DNA of 64,000 nucleotides from CAIUGU01 sp963819685 (lineage in GTDB: Bacteria > Pseudomonadota > Gammaproteobacteria > Steroidobacterales > Steroidobacteraceae): positions 420,168 to 484,167 of the forward strand of contig CAWFXI010000011.1 in the NCBI GenBank assembly GCA_963819685.1. The letters run 5' to 3'. Made by a program: the position numbers and the translations under genes. Below are positions 55,445 through 64,000 of this stretch, in pieces. Each line of letters opens with the position of its first letter. Within the stretch, counting starts at the first letter, position 1. The notes beneath the pieces are model-generated. The model did not search any database and was not told the DNA's origin. It was given only the letters and a program-made list of their open reading frames with translations.

Positions 55445-57864
55445 ATGCCGACTCAGCCTGCTCCAAACGTGCTCCTTGCAGGGGCCATCGGAATCGCCTT
55501 GTCTACGGCCGCATTCGCGGCCAGTGCTGCGAGCACCGAACAGGTGGCCATCGAGGAAGTCGTCGTCACCGCGCAGATGCGCGCCCAGGACGTCGAGTGA
55601 CGTGCCGATCACGATGGACGTGGTCTCGCCGGAGGAACTGGTTCGCGCCGGATTCAACGACGCCAACGATCTGAGCAAGATCGCGCCGGTCGCGCTTGTC
55701 ACTCAGGACCAAGGTGTCGCGTCAGCGTGACGATCCGGGGCATCGGCGACGTGACCGCAGGCGCGGACACGTCTGTCACGGCCAACATCGATGGCGAATA
55801 CCTCAATGGCGGACGGGCGCTGGCCGTCTCGCTGTTCGATCTGGAACGCGTTGAAGTGCTGCGAGGCCCACAGGGCACGCTCTACGGACGAAACTCAACC
55901 GCCGGAGCCGTCAATTACATCATGCGCAAGCCCGGCGAGGCTTTCGCGGCAACTTGTCCGTCAGCTATGGCGACTACAATTCGGGTCGCGCCTGATGGCG
56001 GCGTCTCCGTTCCCGGTTGCCGATTGGCTCGGCGCCCGGGTGGCCGGCTTCTACGAAGATCGGGACGGCTATGTGAAGCACCCGGGACTGGCCGGCGGCA
56101 ATTATGGCGGGTTCAACTTCCCGGGCTATGGGGCCTTCGAGTCAGACGACAACAACGGCCTACGGCGGGCGCCTCTCGTTCCAGGGCAATGACCTGGGCG
56201 ATTTCAGCTTCTACGTGGCTGGCGAGTATTCCGAGCGCGAATTCACGCCGCAGATCAATGCCGGCGTCGACACTCACCAGCCGCAATTCACGCCGGGCGC
56301 AAACTGCGCGGCGGCTGGGTGGGCGCGGGCGCGCCGCTTATCACGACCCAACGTTCTGCGTTCCGAGCGGCACCCAATATCAGGATGGCGATTGATCGCG
56401 AGAACTATGCCGCTCCCGCCAATGGCGGCGGCGCGCCAGTTCTGGGAGACTTACGCTGTTCCGCGGTCGCCTGGACTATGAGTTCAGCCCGGCGGCGACG
56501 TTAAGCTACATCGGCGGCTATCGGAATTTCGAGGTAGGATCCAGAAGAGCACGGCACTCTTTGCCGGTCGTGTACGCCAACACCGTGCAGAACAACGTGT
56601 CAGACACGCAGAGCCATGAATTACGTCTGTGCTGGCGCATGTGAATCGCATCATCTATCAGTTCGGCGGTTTCTACTTCAATCAGACATACGGAATCGCT
56701 CGGCGGCTTCTACATGGGCGATGTCACTCAGGGCACCTCGAATTTCGGCCTCTACATCAACTACAACCTGCGAAATTCCGACAACACGAGCAAATCGGCG
56801 TTTGGTCAGATCGAATTGCCCCTTACCGACACGCTGACCGCCGTCGGCGGCGTCCGTTACACCGAGAACCAGAATGAGGGTTACTGGCGTGACAAAGTGG
56901 GCTTGTTTGCAGGCCCCGCATCTCCAGAACCGAGGCGACGGGAAGCTTTACGTCTCCCCGGATCCTGAGCAGCGACGGAGAACAAGACTACCTGGCTCGC
57001 TGGGCCTGAACTATCAAGCCTGATGCAGACACGCTGATCTATGGCAAGGTCTCGACCGGCTTCAAGGGCGGCGGCTTCGACTGCCGTCGGTACCTATGGT
57101 CCGGAGGAGAACACGGCTTTTGAAACGGGGTTGAAGAAGAACTTTGGCGATCGCGGCCAGAACGTCTTCAATGCCTCGGCGTTCTACTATGACTATGCCG
57201 GCCTGCAGGTGAACGTCCTGCTCAGCTCGGCCGAGGGGGGCGTACGTTCAACGCGGGTGCGGCCGACGATGTTGGGCCTCGAAGCGGAAACGTTGTTCGA
57301 GCTGACTGAAAACGATCATTTGAACGTGTCGGTCAACTACCTGAACGCCGAGACTGGATTCGAGCTGGACTCGTCCTATAACGTGTACTGCGTACCTGCC
57401 GCCCAAGGAGGGTGTGGGGACTGCGCAACTAATTCCCTCCAGGAACACTGAAGCTGCCATCGGCGACCTCGATCCCGTGACGCCTGGCATCCAGTCACCC
57501 AGCTTCGACGGCAACGAGCCGGCAAATGCACCCGAGTGGATCGTTTCACTTGGCTATGACCACGTTTTCAAGCTGGCCTCGGGCAGCAGCATCACGTTCC
57601 GGGCGGACACCACCTTCAAGAGCGAGTATTTCACTCAGTACTTCAATTATGAGGACATGAAGCAGGAGGCGTTCACTCAGTCCAGCGTCGTCACTCGAAT
57701 ACGCGACGGGAAAGGGCTGAGTGTCTCTGCCTATGTCCGCAATCTCGAGGATGAGCGCTACCTGACGAACGGCTACTTCCTCGCCGCGGGTCCGGACGAC
57801 ATCTGGAACTACCAGTTCGGCAACCCGCTGACTCTACGGGCTGCGCCTCAGCATGGATTGTTAG
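55445..57864 (+). CDS. TonB-dependent outer-membrane receptor, many frameshifts
   Basis: Outer-membrane transporter energised by TonB. ATG 55445 starts a signal peptide (LLAGAIGIALSTAAFA), then a TonB-box-like EEVVVTAQMRAQDVE. The plug domain is seen across frames: DVPITMDVVSPEELVRAGF, RGIGDVTAGADTSVTA, LFDLERVEVLRGPQGTLYG and NSTAGAVNYIMRKP. Barrel strands continue in changing frames (GFYFNQTYGI, YGPEENTAFETGLK, NAPEWIVSLGYDHVF). The last frame ends YGLRLSMDC with stop at 57862-57864. About 806 codons, normal for the family. At least six frame changes occur; the gene may be intact with sequencing error, or genuinely decayed. Confidence 0.82.
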
Positions 57865-57880
57865 GTCATGACCAACTGAA

Positions 57881-57909
57881 AGCCGGAGGGGACCTCTCCC
57901 CCTCCGGCT
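57881..57909 (+). terminator. Hairpin after the TonB receptor gene
   Basis: AGCCGGAGGGG (57881-57891) pairs perfectly with CCCCTCCGGCT (57899-57909), loop 7 nt, 17 nt past the receptor stop. No T-run follows, so efficient intrinsic termination is uncertain. Confidence 0.6.
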
Positions 57910-58081
57910 GGAAAGTGACAGGGAACAGTTTTGGCCGGGGCTTTTCGCGAGCAATGAAACGAAGTCCCTGCAGCGTGTGAAATCTCGTACGCCTCTATCG
58001 TTCTGTTGGAGGAGTTGAGTTGTCCCGGGTTCCTCGCCTCGCACCGATTCTTATTTCTCCTTGTGAGACAGGACTGACCCC

Positions 58082-59690
58082 ATGAGCAATATCCTGATGC
58101 GGACAATCGGTGTTGCGATGCTGCTCGCGGGATGGGGGCACGCCTCCGTCGCGAACTCGGCACAGGCGACAGAGCCCCCGGTCGTATCGACCTCCTACGG
58201 ACGCGTCTCCGGCGTGCTTCAGGGCGACAGCCATGCCTACCTCGGCCTGCCTTTCGCGAAGCCGCCCGTGGGTGACCTCCGCTGGCGTGCGCCTGCGAAG
58301 GCAGACAGCTGGACGGGAGTCCGGGATGGCTCCAGATTCCCTGCGAACTGCTATCAAGCTGAGGCCAGGCGCTTCGGTCCCTATACGCCCGAGTTCATGA
58401 TCGACAACAGCCCGGTCAGTGAAGATTGCCTCTACCTCAATGTGTGGGTGCCCAGGAACGGAGGCAGTGCCCTGCCGGTACTCGTCTGGATTCATGGCGG
58501 CGGTTTTGGCGGCGGATCGGGATCAATACCGATCTACAACGGCGCGCGACTGGCGGCGAAGGGTGCTGTCGTCGTGACAGTGAACTACCGGGTCGGCGCG
58601 TTCGGTTTCCTCGCCCATCCTGAGCTGAGTGCCGAGTCGACAGATCGAACCTCCGGCAACTTCGGTCTGCTCGACAATGTTGCTGCCCTCGAGTGGGTGC
58701 AGGGCAATATCTCCCGGTTCGGCGGAGATCCCGCGCGCGTGACCGTGGCCGGACAATCAGCCGGTGCGATGGCCATCAACGCCCTGTTGTTGTCCCCGCG
58801 GGCGAAGGGACTGTTCAGCCGGGCGATCACCGAAAGTGGCACAGCGGCAGGTACCGTTCTGCTTCGGCATAAAGGATGCAGAGCGCGAAGGCGAGAAACT
58901 CATGTCGTTGGTCGGCACGCGGACACTGGCTGACTTGAGAAAGGCGCCCGCTGCGCTCATCCTGGAGAAGTCTGGCTCCGGCCCACCCCAGCCCGGTGTC
59001 CCTCCGGGGCCACGCCTCGCACCCACTATCGACGGCAAGATCATTCTTCATGACCCGAACGATCCGCAAGCTGCGGTCGTCGTCAGCGTGCCGCAACTGA
59101 GTGGCTACAACCGGGATGAAGGCCGCGGCGTCTCGCTCGGTCGGACGAGCACGCCGGAAGCCTTTGCAAAATCGGTGCGCGACGGTTTTGGCAGCTATGC
59201 GGATCGGATCCTGGCTGTCTATCCACACGCGACGGAGAAGGAAGCGACGCAGTCCGGCTACCTGTTGCCGCGGGACGTCGCGACGATCACGCATGCCATT
59301 TTTGGACAGGTGCGCACGCAATCGACGGGGCAGCCCTTCTATGCGTATCTCTTCGACCACCCGCATCCGGGGCCCGAGTCCGCCCTCTACGGCGCTTTCC
59401 ATACGTCAGAAGTCCCGTACGTTTTTGGCGTACTGGATCAGCAAGGACGCCCCTTCACTGCGGACGACCGCCGTATCTCCGAAGAGATTCAGGCGTACTG
59501 GCTCAACTTCATGCGCACTGGAAATCCAAACGGCAGTGGCCTCCCGAATTGGCCCGCAAGTCGAAGTGGCAATCTGGACGTGATGGGGCTCGGAGACAAA
59601 CCCGGCGCGCGCCCTGCCGTTTCAGGTTCCGACCGTGCGGATGTGCTGCGCGAATACGTCAAGGCCACGGGCTACAGGGCATTTCGCTAG
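58082..59690 (+). CDS. Exported carboxylesterase type B, one frameshift
   Basis: Serine esterase of the cholinesterase/para-nitrobenzyl esterase family. ATG 58082 precedes a signal peptide. Features: YLGLPFAKPPVGDLRW, SEDCLYLNVWVP, oxyanion WIHGGGFGGG, nucleophile TVAGQSAGAMA, Glu in GYNRDEG, and His in GAFHTSEVPYVFG. The frame shifts near 58868 between SGTAAGTVLL and KDAEREGEKL. About 536 codons. Following the TonB receptor in the same direction, it may remove acyl groups from the imported or external substrate. Confidence 0.9.
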
Positions 59691-59766
59691 CGATCGACGA
59701 CCGCATTGTCCTGGCAGTCAGGCGAACAACAGACCGAGGCTCGAATCCGGGCAGGAGCAGGATCAA

Positions 59767-60220
59767 GTGAAGCAACGATCAACTTATGGTGCCCTCGCCG
59801 TTTTGCTGCTGCTTGTCGGCCTCACGTCCAATGCTGCCCAGCCAGTCAATACTGAAGCCAACAAGCAATTCGTGAAGCAGTTCTTCCATGCTGTTGAAAC
59901 CCGCAACAAGGACCTGGTGATCCAGATCGTTCGCGAGGACTACATCCAGCACATGCCGGGCATCCCTACCGGCCGCGCAGCCATCCTCAACTACATCGAT
60001 ATGGTTGCACCGAAGGGGATGGGCAAGGAACCGCAGTTCCTGCGGGTCGTTGCCGAAGGCGACCTCGTCGTCGTGCAGTTCCGCCGAGAAGACGCCAATG
60101 GTCCTGTGGCCGTAGTGGAAACATTTCGTGTCCAGGATGGCACAGATTGCCGAACACTGGGCAGTGACGGAAGCCATCCCGCCGGTCGACAAGGCTCGCA
60201 ACAAGAACGGGATGATCTAA
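59767..60220 (+). CDS. Exported SnoaL/NTF2-like protein, one frameshift
   Basis: Small cone-fold protein of about 151 residues. GTG 59767 starts a signal peptide (GALAVLLLLVGLTSNA). NKQFVKQFFHAVETRNKDLV, REDYIQHMPGIPTGRAAILNY and VVVQFRREDANGP are typical of the SnoaL-like group. One base near 60143 shifts the frame; the proper end reads QIAEHWAVTEAIPP and stops with TAA at 60218-60220. Family members include ketosteroid-isomerase-like cyclases and many unknowns; no function can be assigned. It lies 76 nt after the carboxylesterase. Confidence 0.78.
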
Positions 60221-60325
60221 GAGGCTGCGAGGTCGCGCGACGAACTGTTAACCTGGTTCGAAACCACCAATGCGCACCATTAGACTCCTCTGAATCGGTG
60301 GAGCATGGGGTCGGGAGACTCTTGC

Positions 60326-61207
60326 ATGAATGTGATCGCCGCCGGCATGGCAATTCTGGTTTGTATGCCGCTTTCGTCGTATGGCGCATCCCCTCAATCC
60401 GGTGCGATCGGAGTCACTGATAGACCCTGCCCTGCAGCGCCTGCGGCGGATACATTGAATGAACGCCTCACTCGTCTGCTCGAGCCCGGCGCTACGCTAC
60501 TCGCGCCAGACCCAAAACAGAGAGAAGCGTTGCAGCGCGCTGATGCTCAGCGTCTGTCTACGGACTGGGCTCAACTCTGCCGCTATGAAGTCGAGAACCG
60601 GGTTCTGGGAGTTCCAGCCCCCGGGGAGAAACGCGTAGTATTTCTTGGCGATTCGATCACCGAGTTCTGGAAGCTGGCAGATCCGGAACTGTTCTTTGGT
60701 GGCGTCATCGATCGCGGAATCAGCGGCCAAACGACTGCACAGATGCTGGTTCGATTTCGCCAGGACGTCGTGGCACTTCATCCTGCAGCCGTCCATTTGA
60801 TGGCGGGCACCAACGACATAGCTGGTAATGGCGGCCCGACAACCCTCACTGCGATTAAGGCCAATTTCGAGTCGATGGTCGAACTGGCCGAACATAACGG
60901 CATTGCTGTCGTACTCGCTTCGGTGCCACCAGCCGCAGATTTCGGCTGGCGTCCGGGGCTGCATCCAGCACCGACAATCGTGGCGTTGAACGACTGGTTG
61001 AAGAGCTACGCCGCAGGCAAAGGTTTGCTGTACGTGGACTATCACACAGCATTGGCTGACGCGGGCCTCGGGCTCAAAAAGGCTTTCGCCAACGACGGAG
61101 TGCATCCCAACAGGGATGGCTACGCGGTCATGAAGCCATTGGCGCAGGTCGCCATCGACCGGGTGCGTTTGCAGGCTGTAGAAGACAAGGGGAGACTCAT
61201 CAAATGA
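60326..61207 (+). CDS. Exported SGNH/GDSL hydrolase
   Basis: 293-residue esterase/acetylhydrolase. ATG 60326 begins a signal peptide (VIAAGMAILVCMPLSSYG). The four SGNH blocks are present: VVFLGDSITEFW (nucleophile Ser), DRGISGQTTAQML (Gly), MAGTNDIAG (Asn) and NDGVHPNRDG (Asp and His). The protein probably deacylates a carbohydrate or other ester. Its stop overlaps the next gene's ATG (ATGA). An upstream ATG at 60305 is less likely as it lengthens the leader. Confidence 0.92.
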   Translation: MNVIAAGMAILVCMPLSSYGASPQSGAIGVTDRPCPAAPAADTLNERLTRLLEPGATLLAPDPKQREALQRADAQRLSTDWAQLCRYEVENRVLGVPAPGEKRVVFLGDSITEFWKLADPELFFGGVIDRGISGQTTAQMLVRFRQDVVALHPAAVHLMAGTNDIAGNGGPTTLTAIKANFESMVELAEHNGIAVVLASVPPAADFGWRPGLHPAPTIVALNDWLKSYAAGKGLLYVDYHTALADAGLGLKKAFANDGVHPNRDGYAVMKPLAQVAIDRVRLQAVEDKGRLIK

Positions 61208-62075
61208 ATTTGTTACTCGGAACAGTAGGCGGTCTTCTGGTCGCACTCCTGTCATTTCCAGTTACGCCGCCGCTCCACCTCCCGCGGTCAAAGAAGTGGC
61301 GCCGGGTGTCTATATTTTTCAGTACCGGGGCTATCAGTCGATGTTTGTCGTCGATCCTGCAGGGCGTGGTCGTCACTGATCCGATCAGCACGACGACCGC
61401 ACCGCTATACCTGCAGGAAATCCGCAAGCTGACTCAGGCGCCCATCCGCTATGTCGTCTACAGCCATCATCACTACGACCACATCGAAGGGGGCGCTGAT
61501 CTTCAAGGAAAAGGGCACAGAGTTCGTCGCGCACCGCAACGCCAGGGTCCAGCTCGAGCGGCTTAAGAATCCCGATATCCCTTTACCCGGGAAACTAGTC
61601 AACGAGAAAGATGACGCTGAAGGTCGGCAAGACCCGCGTCGATCTGCACTACCTCGGCCGTAACCACTCGGATAACAGTCTGGTGATTTCCGTGCCAGAC
61701 CAGAAAGTGATCTATGCGGCAGACTGGCTGCCGGTGCGCGAGATTTTCTGGCGCAACATGTTCGATTCGTATGTCGACGAATGGCTAGTGGGCATCGATC
61801 GCGTGCTCGAGCTCGACTGGGACAAGCTGGTCGTCAGCCACACTCGCGAAAACAATCCCAAGGGGTGGGGCGACAAGGACGATATCAGGGCATTGAAAGG
61901 ATATTTCCTGGACCTGAAGGAAGCGGTCCGCGTGGCGCACACCCAAGGCAAATGCCCGGATGTGGCGCCGAAGGAAATCAAGCTCCCCAAGTACGAAACC
62001 TGGGTAACGTATCAGGAATACCTCCCACTCAACATTGACCGGATGTGTCTGTACTGGCGCAACGGCTGGCAGTGA
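61204..62075 (+). CDS. Exported metallo-beta-lactamase-fold hydrolase, several frameshifts
   Basis: MBL-fold protein of about 290 codons. ATG 61204 starts MNLLLGTVGGLLVALL. Correct-frame pieces show VKEVAPGVYIFQYRGYQSMF, DPISTTTAPLYLQEIRKL, the ligand motif YSHHHYDHIEGG, FKEKGTEFVAHRNAR, GRNHSDNSLVI, YAADWLP and KLVVSHT. Frame changes occur near 61260, 61365, 61495 and 61605. The intact second half (61611-62075) ends NIDRMCLYWRNGWQ. Its role in the cluster is unknown; related exported proteins accompany quinoprotein and esterase genes. Confidence 0.8.
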
Positions 62076-62105
62076 AAGGGGGTCCAGGCAATTCTGCAAG
62101 GGCAG

Positions 62106-63757
62106 ATGGAAGGAGCCATGGAATCTGAATCTCGACGTCAGGCGCTGAAGCTCGCACTGCTCGGAGGTGTCGGACTGACGTGCGTCAGCCATTGTCGACG
62201 CGCAACCCGCCACCATAAACGTGGACAATGCTGCATCGAGTTCTCCGGAGCCCCAGTGGGGCAAGGGTATCGACGGCCAGCGCAAGGCTGATCTCGGCAC
62301 CGGCCAGTTTCTCAATCCCGTCATTCCAGGTGATCGACCTGATCCCGCGATCCTCAAGGATGGCGCGGACTATTACATGACCTTTTCGTCCTTCGAATCC
62401 TATCCGGGGATGATCATCTGGCATTCCCAGGACCTGGTGAACTGGGTTCCGATCGGGCCAGCACTCAAGACCTCGATCGGCAGCGTTCTCGCAGTATCGT
62501 TGGTCAAGCACAACGGCCGCTACTTCATCTATATGCCGGCGGGCGGAGGACCGAACAACTTGCGCCGCGGTACCTATGTGATCCATGCCGACGATATGCG
62601 AGGACCGTGGAGCGAGCCTGTGGCATGCGAGGTGTGGGGCGGCATCGATCCGGGCCATGTCGTTGGTGAAGATGGCAAGCGCTATCTTTTCCTGAATGGC
62701 ATCGACCGGGTCAGACTGACCGACGACGGCCTGAAGGCAGATGGCCCCGTTGAACGCGTTTACGCCGGGTGGAAATATCCAGAGGAATGGATCGACGAGG
62801 CCTTCAGTCTGGAAAGCCCCAAGCTGTTCCGCCGGGGCGAGTATTTCTACCTCGTCTGTGCCCAAGGTGGCACCTATGGCCCACCTACCGGCCACATGAT
62901 CACCGTGGCGCGCTCAAAGTCGATCCAGGGACCATGGGAAAATGATCCTGGCAACCCGATCATCCGCACTCGGCACGCCAACGAGCCCTGGTGGCTCAAG
63001 GGACATGGGACGCCCATAGAGGGACCTGCCGGCGACTGGTGGATCGTCTATCACGCCTACGAAAATGGATTCAGGACACTGGGTCGCCAGTGCTTGCTGG
63101 AGCCGATTGAATGGACTGCCGACGGCTGGTTCAAGGCCAAGGGAACAGATCTGTCCAAACCAATGGCAAAACCGCGCGGTGGCAAAGATGTTGGCTCCGG
63201 CTATGCACTGTCGGACGACTTTTCCGCAGACCGCTTCGGCATGCAATGGAGCTTCTATAAGCCGGGCGTCGACGAGGCGACACGCGCGTCGCTGCTCAAC
63301 AGCGTCTTGACCCTCACGGGCAAGGGAGATTCTCCCCTCAATTGCTCTCCACTCACCTGCATCGCCAGCGACCGGTCCTATGAAGGGAGCGTGGAACTGG
63401 AACTCGTTGGTGCTGCGGAAGGTGGGCTGCTCCTATTCATCAGTGACCGGCTGTTCATCGGCATGAGCCACACCGGGACCAAGCTGAAGACATATACCGC
63501 CGGCATGCCCTGGCGTGGCGGACTGGGCGTGGACAGCGTGACCCGACGGATCCCCGAAGATCACCAACGACCATCACGTCATAACCTTTCACACGAGCCT
63601 TGACGGGCAGGCGTGGACTCGTGGCCCGGTTCGCTTCTATGCAGCGGGCTATGACGCGGCTACAACGACCGGTGGAGAAAGCCTGCGCGTGGCTCTGTTT
63701 TCCGCGGGCATGGGCGCAGTCCGCTTCAGGGACTTTCGCTATCGCGGACTGACCTGA
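62106..63757 (+). CDS. Exported glycoside hydrolase family 43, two frameshifts
   Basis: Five-bladed beta-propeller glycosidase (arabinofuranosidase/xylosidase type). ATG 62106 or 62118 begins a leader SRRQALKLALLGGVGL with a twin Arg. After a break near 62180 the propeller shows the base Asp in GDRPDPAILKDG, the second Asp in GGIDPGHVVGEDG and the acid Glu in FSLESPKLFRRG. A C-terminal beta-sandwich (about 390-540) follows. A second break near 63545 leads to NDHHVITFHTSLDGQAW and stop at 63755-63757. With the TonB receptor and esterases it suggests use of a decorated plant polysaccharide or glycoside. Confidence 0.9.
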
Positions 63758-64000
63758 TGCAGCTCCCAATAGCCCGTACTCACGCTAGCGCTGAATCAAC
63801 GATCGTTGATGGCGTAGCGCCCCGGGCCCATCAGCATGATCGGGATTTCGCCAAGGAGCCCCTGTGCGGATGCACCCCGTCGTTGGCGAGTTCTTTGATC
63901 GGCTATCGGGCCGAGAGCGCAAGCAACCGCATCAGTTCCCTGTCATGGTGACGCCTTACTGCGGACACGTTTTCAAGATCATCGTGGCGCCGCCATCCAG
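63758..64000. other. Unassigned right-hand end of the window
   Basis: 243 bp without a gene I can support. It contains an exact 16-bp palindrome ATCAACGATCGTTGAT at 63795-63810. A minus-strand reading ends there (GPGRYAINDR then stop), which might be the end of a gene lying outside the window, but the frame is interrupted and I do not call it. Confidence 0.4.

Noticed and set aside
55445..57864. TonB receptor as a confirmed pseudogene
   Set aside because: Frameshifts in essential genes of the same contig show that indel errors occur, so decay cannot be claimed from this sequence alone.
63799..64000. Possible end of a minus-strand DoxX-like gene (GPGRYAINDR then stop)
   Set aside because: Only a few residues fit, the upstream frame is interrupted, and the rest lies outside the window.
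1..64000. CRISPR arrays, prophage, transposases, tRNA and rRNA genes
   Set aside because: No regular direct-repeat arrays, integrase or transposase domains, or cloverleaf/rRNA sequences were recognised on either strand.

Overview
The window is GC-rich chromosomal DNA of a gammaproteobacterium. The gene order supports this: ftsK-lolA-rarA-serS with trxB divergent, aat-infA facing clpA-clpS, yceD-rpmF-plsX-fabH, and rluC divergent from rne are all arranged as in Gammaproteobacteria. The accessory half (PQQ enzymes, TonB receptor, repeated secreted proteins of unknown function) looks like an environmental oligotroph of the Steroidobacterales/Nevskiales/Xanthomonadales type; that placement is inference. 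No tRNA, rRNA, CRISPR array, prophage or insertion sequence was recognised.

Region 1 (1-19.6 kb) is housekeeping: serS (cut by the window edge), rarA, a VanZ-like membrane protein, lolA, ftsK, trxB, an N-acyltransferase, aat, infA, clpA, clpS, then the type II secretion genes gspC-D-E-F, a small acidic protein and lexA with two SOS boxes. Aat, ClpS and ClpA together form the N-degron branch of protein turnover. GspE lacks the tetracysteine motif usual in the family.

Region 2 (19.7-26.8 kb) is a type IV pilus minor-pilin operon, fimT-pilV-pilW-pilX-(unknown small secreted protein)-pilY1-pilE. Region 3 (27-36.5 kb) holds an Lpp/OprI-like lipoprotein facing an L,D-transpeptidase that could anchor it, then fabH-plsX-rpmF-yceD, maf, rluC and rne.

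Region 4 (36.5-63.8 kb) is accessory metabolism. An AraC regulator and MFS transporter are divergent. One arm has a carboxymuconolactone-decarboxylase-like protein and an FAD monooxygenase. The other has an alpha/beta hydrolase, LigA- and LigB-type extradiol dioxygenase subunits, a secreted amidohydrolase, a cytochrome c-PQQ dehydrogenase fusion and a second amidohydrolase. Three members of one uncharacterised secreted family (DLTGxW proteins) and an exported metallo-beta-lactamase-fold protein are interspersed. This looks like catabolism of an aromatic or lactone compound with several steps outside the cytoplasm. A second block (54-63.8 kb) has a Tat-exported TIM-barrel epimerase and a TonB receptor, divergent around two LacI-type operators, then a carboxylesterase, an NTF2-like protein, an SGNH hydrolase, a metallo-beta-lactamase-fold protein and a GH43 glycosidase.

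Two general points matter. First, many genes carry single-base frameshifts, including essential ones (serS, trxB); motifs survive across the breaks, so sequence or assembly error is the likeliest cause and apparent pseudogenes here should not be trusted. Second, the best candidate for something undescribed is a 157-bp structured element present twice (18207-18363 on the minus strand, 31695-31851 on the plus strand) with compensatory base-pair changes between the copies.
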